A stretch of 8,410 nucleotides of DNA from Anaerolineaceae bacterium (GTDB lineage: Bacteria > Chloroflexota > Anaerolineae > Anaerolineales > Anaerolineaceae): positions 1 to 8,410 of the forward strand of contig DMDF01000138.1 in the NCBI GenBank assembly GCA_003446605.1, read 5' to 3'. A program made the position numbers and the translations under genes. The notes below the pieces were generated by a model, which was not told the origin of the DNA, made no database searches, and saw only the letters and a program-made list of their open reading frames with translations. Each line of letters opens with the position of its first letter. Position 1 is the first letter of the stretch. Below, piece by piece: positions 5,648-8,410 of the stretch.

Positions 5648-7242
5648 AACGGTGGAATGGTTGGGGAAGAGAAGAATATAACTATCATTTCGCACCCAGC
5701 GCGCAGGCTTTTGTTGAGCGTATCGTCGGTAGAGGGCAGACCATCCCGGATGCCAGTCTGGAATCCGTACTGAAGTCTGTGCCGCGTTCACGCTTGCCCC
5801 AACATGCTCTTTTTAATCATGATGCGGAATCACGCCTGCGCCATGCTCGTGGACAAAGTTTCCCGGACTGGGTCGCTCTGCGCTATGGCACAGTGAATAC
5901 CTTTCCTGATGCAGTAGCCATGCCCACCAATCAGGATGAGGTGGATGAAATGGTGACACTGGCGAGTAAAGAGCATTTTTCCATCATTCCTTATGGGGGT
6001 GGCACCTCGGTGGTAGGTCACATCAACCCTGAAATGTCGGACACCCCTACACTCACCGTGGATATGGGAAAGTTCAACCAACTGCTGCATTTGGATGCGG
6101 TTTCCCAACGTGCCACCTTCGGCGCCGGTGTGCGCGGACCGGATATGGAAGATGCCCTGGCAGCACACGGTTACCGCTTCGGTCACTATCCGCAATCGCA
6201 TGAATTCTCCACGCTGGGTGGTTGGATTGCCTCCCGCTCCGTTGGCACGCAATGTTATTACTATGGGCGTATTGAGCAGCTTTTTCTGGGCGGCTTAATG
6301 CATACACCGCAAGGAAAATTGAATTTACCTGCTTTCTCAGCATCCGCTGCCGGACCAGACCTGCGCCATTTCGTCATGGGATCAGAAGGGCGCATGGGCA
6401 TCATTTCCGAAGCTACCGTGCGCATTGCCCCCATCCCTGAATTTGAACATTTTTATGCGGTATTTTTCCCTGATTGGGAATGCGGTTTTGCCGCCCTGCG
6501 TGAGATCGTTCAGGCAAGATTAGATGCATCCATGCTACGCTTGCTGGATAAATTTGAAACCGAAACAACCCTGCAGTTATCTGGCAAGGATAAATTGGTC
6601 AACTTCGCTGATAAAGGGCTGCGGTTGCTCAAGATGGGTGATGAACGCTGTATGATGCTGTTTGGTCTCACCGGTTTGGAGGCAGTTGCTCGCAACACCT
6701 TGCAGCAGATAAGACACATCACCAGCCAGCACCACGGCTTTTTAGAGAAGAGCTTCATAGGAAAGATGTGGTATGACTCTCGTTTTACCACGCCCTACCT
6801 GCGCAATAACCTGTGGGAATGTGGCTATGCTCTCGATACTCTGGAAACTGTATTCCCCTGGTCTCAGGTAGCTGCTGTGAAGGATGAGATCGAGCATGCA
6901 CTCTTCACCGGGTTGGAAGCGGAAAATGAAAAGTTGATCGTATTCAGCCATCTCTCACATATGTACACCGATGGTGCCAGCTTGTATGTAACGTATCTGT
7001 TCCGCCGCACTGCCGATGCCGATGAAACGTTGGAACACTGGAAGAAATTAAAGAAAGCTGCCAGCGAAGTAATCGTGAAGAATGGCGGCACCATAAGCCA
7101 CCAACATGGTGTGGGAGTGGATCACCGCCCGTATCTACCCCTTGAGAAAGGTGAATTAGGTATGCTCTCCATGCAGAATTTTTATCAAACCTATGATCCT
7201 GAAAGAATCATGAATCCGGGAAAGCTGTATGAGGAGCGTTAA
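5644..7242 (+). CDS. FAD-binding oxidase, alkylglycerone-phosphate synthase (AGPS)-like
   Basis: This 532-residue protein belongs to the vanillyl-alcohol-oxidase/FAD_binding_4 superfamily. It resembles AGPS, which replaces the acyl chain of acyl-DHAP with a fatty alcohol to form the ether bond of ether lipids. It opens with WNGWG (4-8), the hallmark also present in animal AGPS. Next come IIPYGGGTSV (FAD pyrophosphate loop, GGGTSV 118-123), GHYPQSHEFSTLGGWIASR, GPDLRHFVMGSEG and YLRNNL...ETVFPW, where R387 aligns with animal R515. YTDGASLY follows, with Y448 aligning to catalytic Y578, then NGGTISHQHGVG (H486, Q487, H488) and a DPERIMNPGKL end. Animal AGPS has three consecutive His where this protein has HQH. 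It lacks the long N-terminal peroxisomal extension. AGGAGG (5634-5639) precedes the ATG, which overlaps the fadR stop. The gene lies 1 base upstream of the GlpD gene. Ether-lipid synthesis is likely but unproven; related flavoproteins oxidise 2-hydroxy acids such as D-lactate. Confidence 0.85.
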   Translation: MKRWNGWGREEYNYHFAPSAQAFVERIVGRGQTIPDASLESVLKSVPRSRLPQHALFNHDAESRLRHARGQSFPDWVALRYGTVNTFPDAVAMPTNQDEVDEMVTLASKEHFSIIPYGGGTSVVGHINPEMSDTPTLTVDMGKFNQLLHLDAVSQRATFGAGVRGPDMEDALAAHGYRFGHYPQSHEFSTLGGWIASRSVGTQCYYYGRIEQLFLGGLMHTPQGKLNLPAFSASAAGPDLRHFVMGSEGRMGIISEATVRIAPIPEFEHFYAVFFPDWECGFAALREIVQARLDASMLRLLDKFETETTLQLSGKDKLVNFADKGLRLLKMGDERCMMLFGLTGLEAVARNTLQQIRHITSQHHGFLEKSFIGKMWYDSRFTTPYLRNNLWECGYALDTLETVFPWSQVAAVKDEIEHALFTGLEAENEKLIVFSHLSHMYTDGASLYVTYLFRRTADADETLEHWKKLKKAASEVIVKNGGTISHQHGVGVDHRPYLPLEKGELGMLSMQNFYQTYDPERIMNPGKLYEER

Positions 7243-7243
7243 A

Positions 7244-8410
7244 ATGAGTTTCCCGAAAAACGCTTCATCTCGTATAGGAACTCTGGATAAAAAATGGGAT
7301 GTCATCATTGTAGGTGGTGGCATCACCGGAGCTGGCATTTTTCGTGATCTTGCCGGAATGGGGTACCGCGTTTTACTGGTCGAACAGGCTGATTTTGCCT
7401 TTGGTACATCCAGCCGTTCTTCCAAGCTGGTGCACGGCGGGTTGCGCTACCTTGCAAATGCACAATTCAACGTCACTTACGAATCGGTACGCGAACGCGA
7501 GCATTTGCAGAAACAGTATCCCAACCTGGTCAAACCGTTGGAATTCCTTATCCCCATATATGACCAGTATAAACACGGAGCCTCTTTTTTTAACGTTGGA
7601 TTGAACCTATACGACATTTTTGGCAGTAAGTGGAAACACGGCAGTTATTCTTTAGAGGAAATGGATAAGCGCTACCCCTTATTGAATAAGCAAGCTCTCC
7701 GTTCAGTGTTGTATTATTACGATGCAGAAGTGGATGACGCTCGTCTGGTGATGCGTGTCATCAGTGAAGGCATTTCCCACGGTGGTATAGCCCTTAATTA
7801 CTGTAAAGCCAATACCGTACTTCGTGATAATACAGGTCAAGTTGATGGTATTCAGGTGGTTGATACCTTGACTGAAGAAGAAATGGAATTGCATGCCGCT
7901 GTCATCGTCAATGCCACCGGACCGTGGACGGATGAATTGCGCTCACAGGTGGTTGCTGGATCTGTGATCCGCAAACTGCGCGGCAGCCATTTTCTGGTGC
8001 AGCGAAAGCGCTTGCCTGTGGAGCAGGCTTTCACGTTGTTCCATCCGCGCGATGGCAGGGCGTTATTTATCATCCCCTGGCAGGGTATGACCATGGTCGG
8101 TACCACCGATCTGGACCATCCCGCTTCCTATGAGCGTGAAAAACCGGAACCTTTCATGACATCCAAAGAAATGGATTATCTGCTAACGGCAGTCAATACC
8201 ATGTTTCCTACTGCAAAAATCAGCGAGACAGATATCATTTCTTCGTTTGCCGGTCTGCGACCGATCGTCACTATGGGAGATATGGCGCCTTCCAAAGCTT
8301 CCCGCACACATCGCATCTTTGCAGATAAAAACCTCTTTTCGATTGCCGGCGGCAAACTGACCACCTACCAGCGCATGGCAGCTGATCTCATCCAACGCAT
8401 TCTTCCGTTG
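7244..8410 (+). CDS. glpD: Glycerol-3-phosphate dehydrogenase, FAD-dependent GlpD type (3' end outside window)
   Basis: The open frame of 389 codons runs off the window; GlpD proteins have about 500-560 residues, so the C-terminal helical domain is missing. The enzyme is a peripheral-membrane flavoprotein oxidising sn-glycerol 3-phosphate to dihydroxyacetone phosphate and passing electrons to quinone. Seen: the Rossmann FAD motif VIIVGGGITGAGI (G24, G26, G29), GTSSRSSKLVHGGLRYL, YYDAEVDDARLV, VNATGPWTDEL, LRGSHFLV, IIPWQGMTMVGTTD, FAGLRPIV (R339, the substrate-phosphate region) and SIAGGKLTTYQRMA (K371, T373-T374). GAGGAG at 7231-7236 sits 7 bases before the ATG, which comes 1 base after the TAA of the AGPS-like gene, so the two are co-transcribed. 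In this setting it could feed DHAP to the neighbouring reaction or act on an alkylated glycerol phosphate. No frameshift or missing key residue is seen in the part present. Confidence 0.92.
   Translation, partial: MSFPKNASSRIGTLDKKWDVIIVGGGITGAGIFRDLAGMGYRVLLVEQADFAFGTSSRSSKLVHGGLRYLANAQFNVTYESVREREHLQKQYPNLVKPLEFLIPIYDQYKHGASFFNVGLNLYDIFGSKWKHGSYSLEEMDKRYPLLNKQALRSVLYYYDAEVDDARLVMRVISEGISHGGIALNYCKANTVLRDNTGQVDGIQVVDTLTEEEMELHAAVIVNATGPWTDELRSQVVAGSVIRKLRGSHFLVQRKRLPVEQAFTLFHPRDGRALFIIPWQGMTMVGTTDLDHPASYEREKPEPFMTSKEMDYLLTAVNTMFPTAKISETDIISSFAGLRPIVTMGDMAPSKASRTHRIFADKNLFSIAGGKLTTYQRMAADLIQRILPL

Noticed and set aside
5830..6252. 140-residue minus-strand open frame opposite the AGPS-like gene
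   Set aside because: It is antisense to the conserved FAD-binding region, with no domain or plausible promoter seen.
7524..7540. Second FadR-like site (TGGT-CAA-ACCG) inside glpD
   Set aside because: It encodes conserved-looking residues (NLVKPL), lacks the second half-site and flanking symmetry, and short matches of this kind are expected by chance.
8094..8105. TGGT-CGGT-ACCA near-palindrome in glpD
   Set aside because: The spacer is 4 rather than 3 bases, and it encodes the conserved MVGTTD motif of GlpD.

Overview
The window is a stretch of bacterial chromosome with about 50% GC by eye. It has seven protein-coding genes, all on the + strand, packed with gaps of 1-21 bases apart from one 95-base intergenic region (4848-4942). 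No rRNA, tRNA, CRISPR array, insertion sequence or phage gene was seen. I would guess an anaerobic or facultative member of the Chloroflexota (Anaerolineae-like), because of the Dus sequence style and the FAD-oxidase/GlpD pairing. That is a low-confidence impression, not proof.

Region 1 (1-4847) is a run of four co-directional genes. They are the C-terminal four-fifths of an XdhD-like molybdenum hydroxylase large subunit (cut by the window edge), a two-domain chromate-transporter-family membrane protein, a stand-alone zinc homocysteine S-methyltransferase-type protein, and a tRNA-dihydrouridine synthase. Spacing suggests co-transcription, but the four roles (purine-type hydroxylation, anion transport, methyl transfer, tRNA modification) do not form one pathway.

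Region 2 (4848-8410) is the interesting part. A new transcription unit starts in the 95-base gap. It encodes a close relative of the E. coli fatty-acid regulator FadR, then (ATGA overlap) an alkylglycerone-phosphate synthase (AGPS)-like flavoprotein, then (1-base gap) a GlpD-type glycerol-3-phosphate dehydrogenase that runs off the window. Just before the fadR start codon lies a perfect 14-bp inverted repeat containing TGGT-AAG-ACCA, the core of the FadR operator known from gammaproteobacteria. The regulator keeps nearly all the DNA-reading residues of E. coli FadR.

My reading is that this is a self-regulated, acyl-CoA-responsive operon coupling fatty-acid status to the glycerol-phosphate/DHAP backbone, and possibly to ether-lipid (alkyl-glycerol) formation. 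AGPS makes the ether bond on acyl-DHAP, and GlpD produces DHAP from glycerol 3-phosphate. The assignments rest on motifs read by eye; the ether-lipid role and the ligand are inference.
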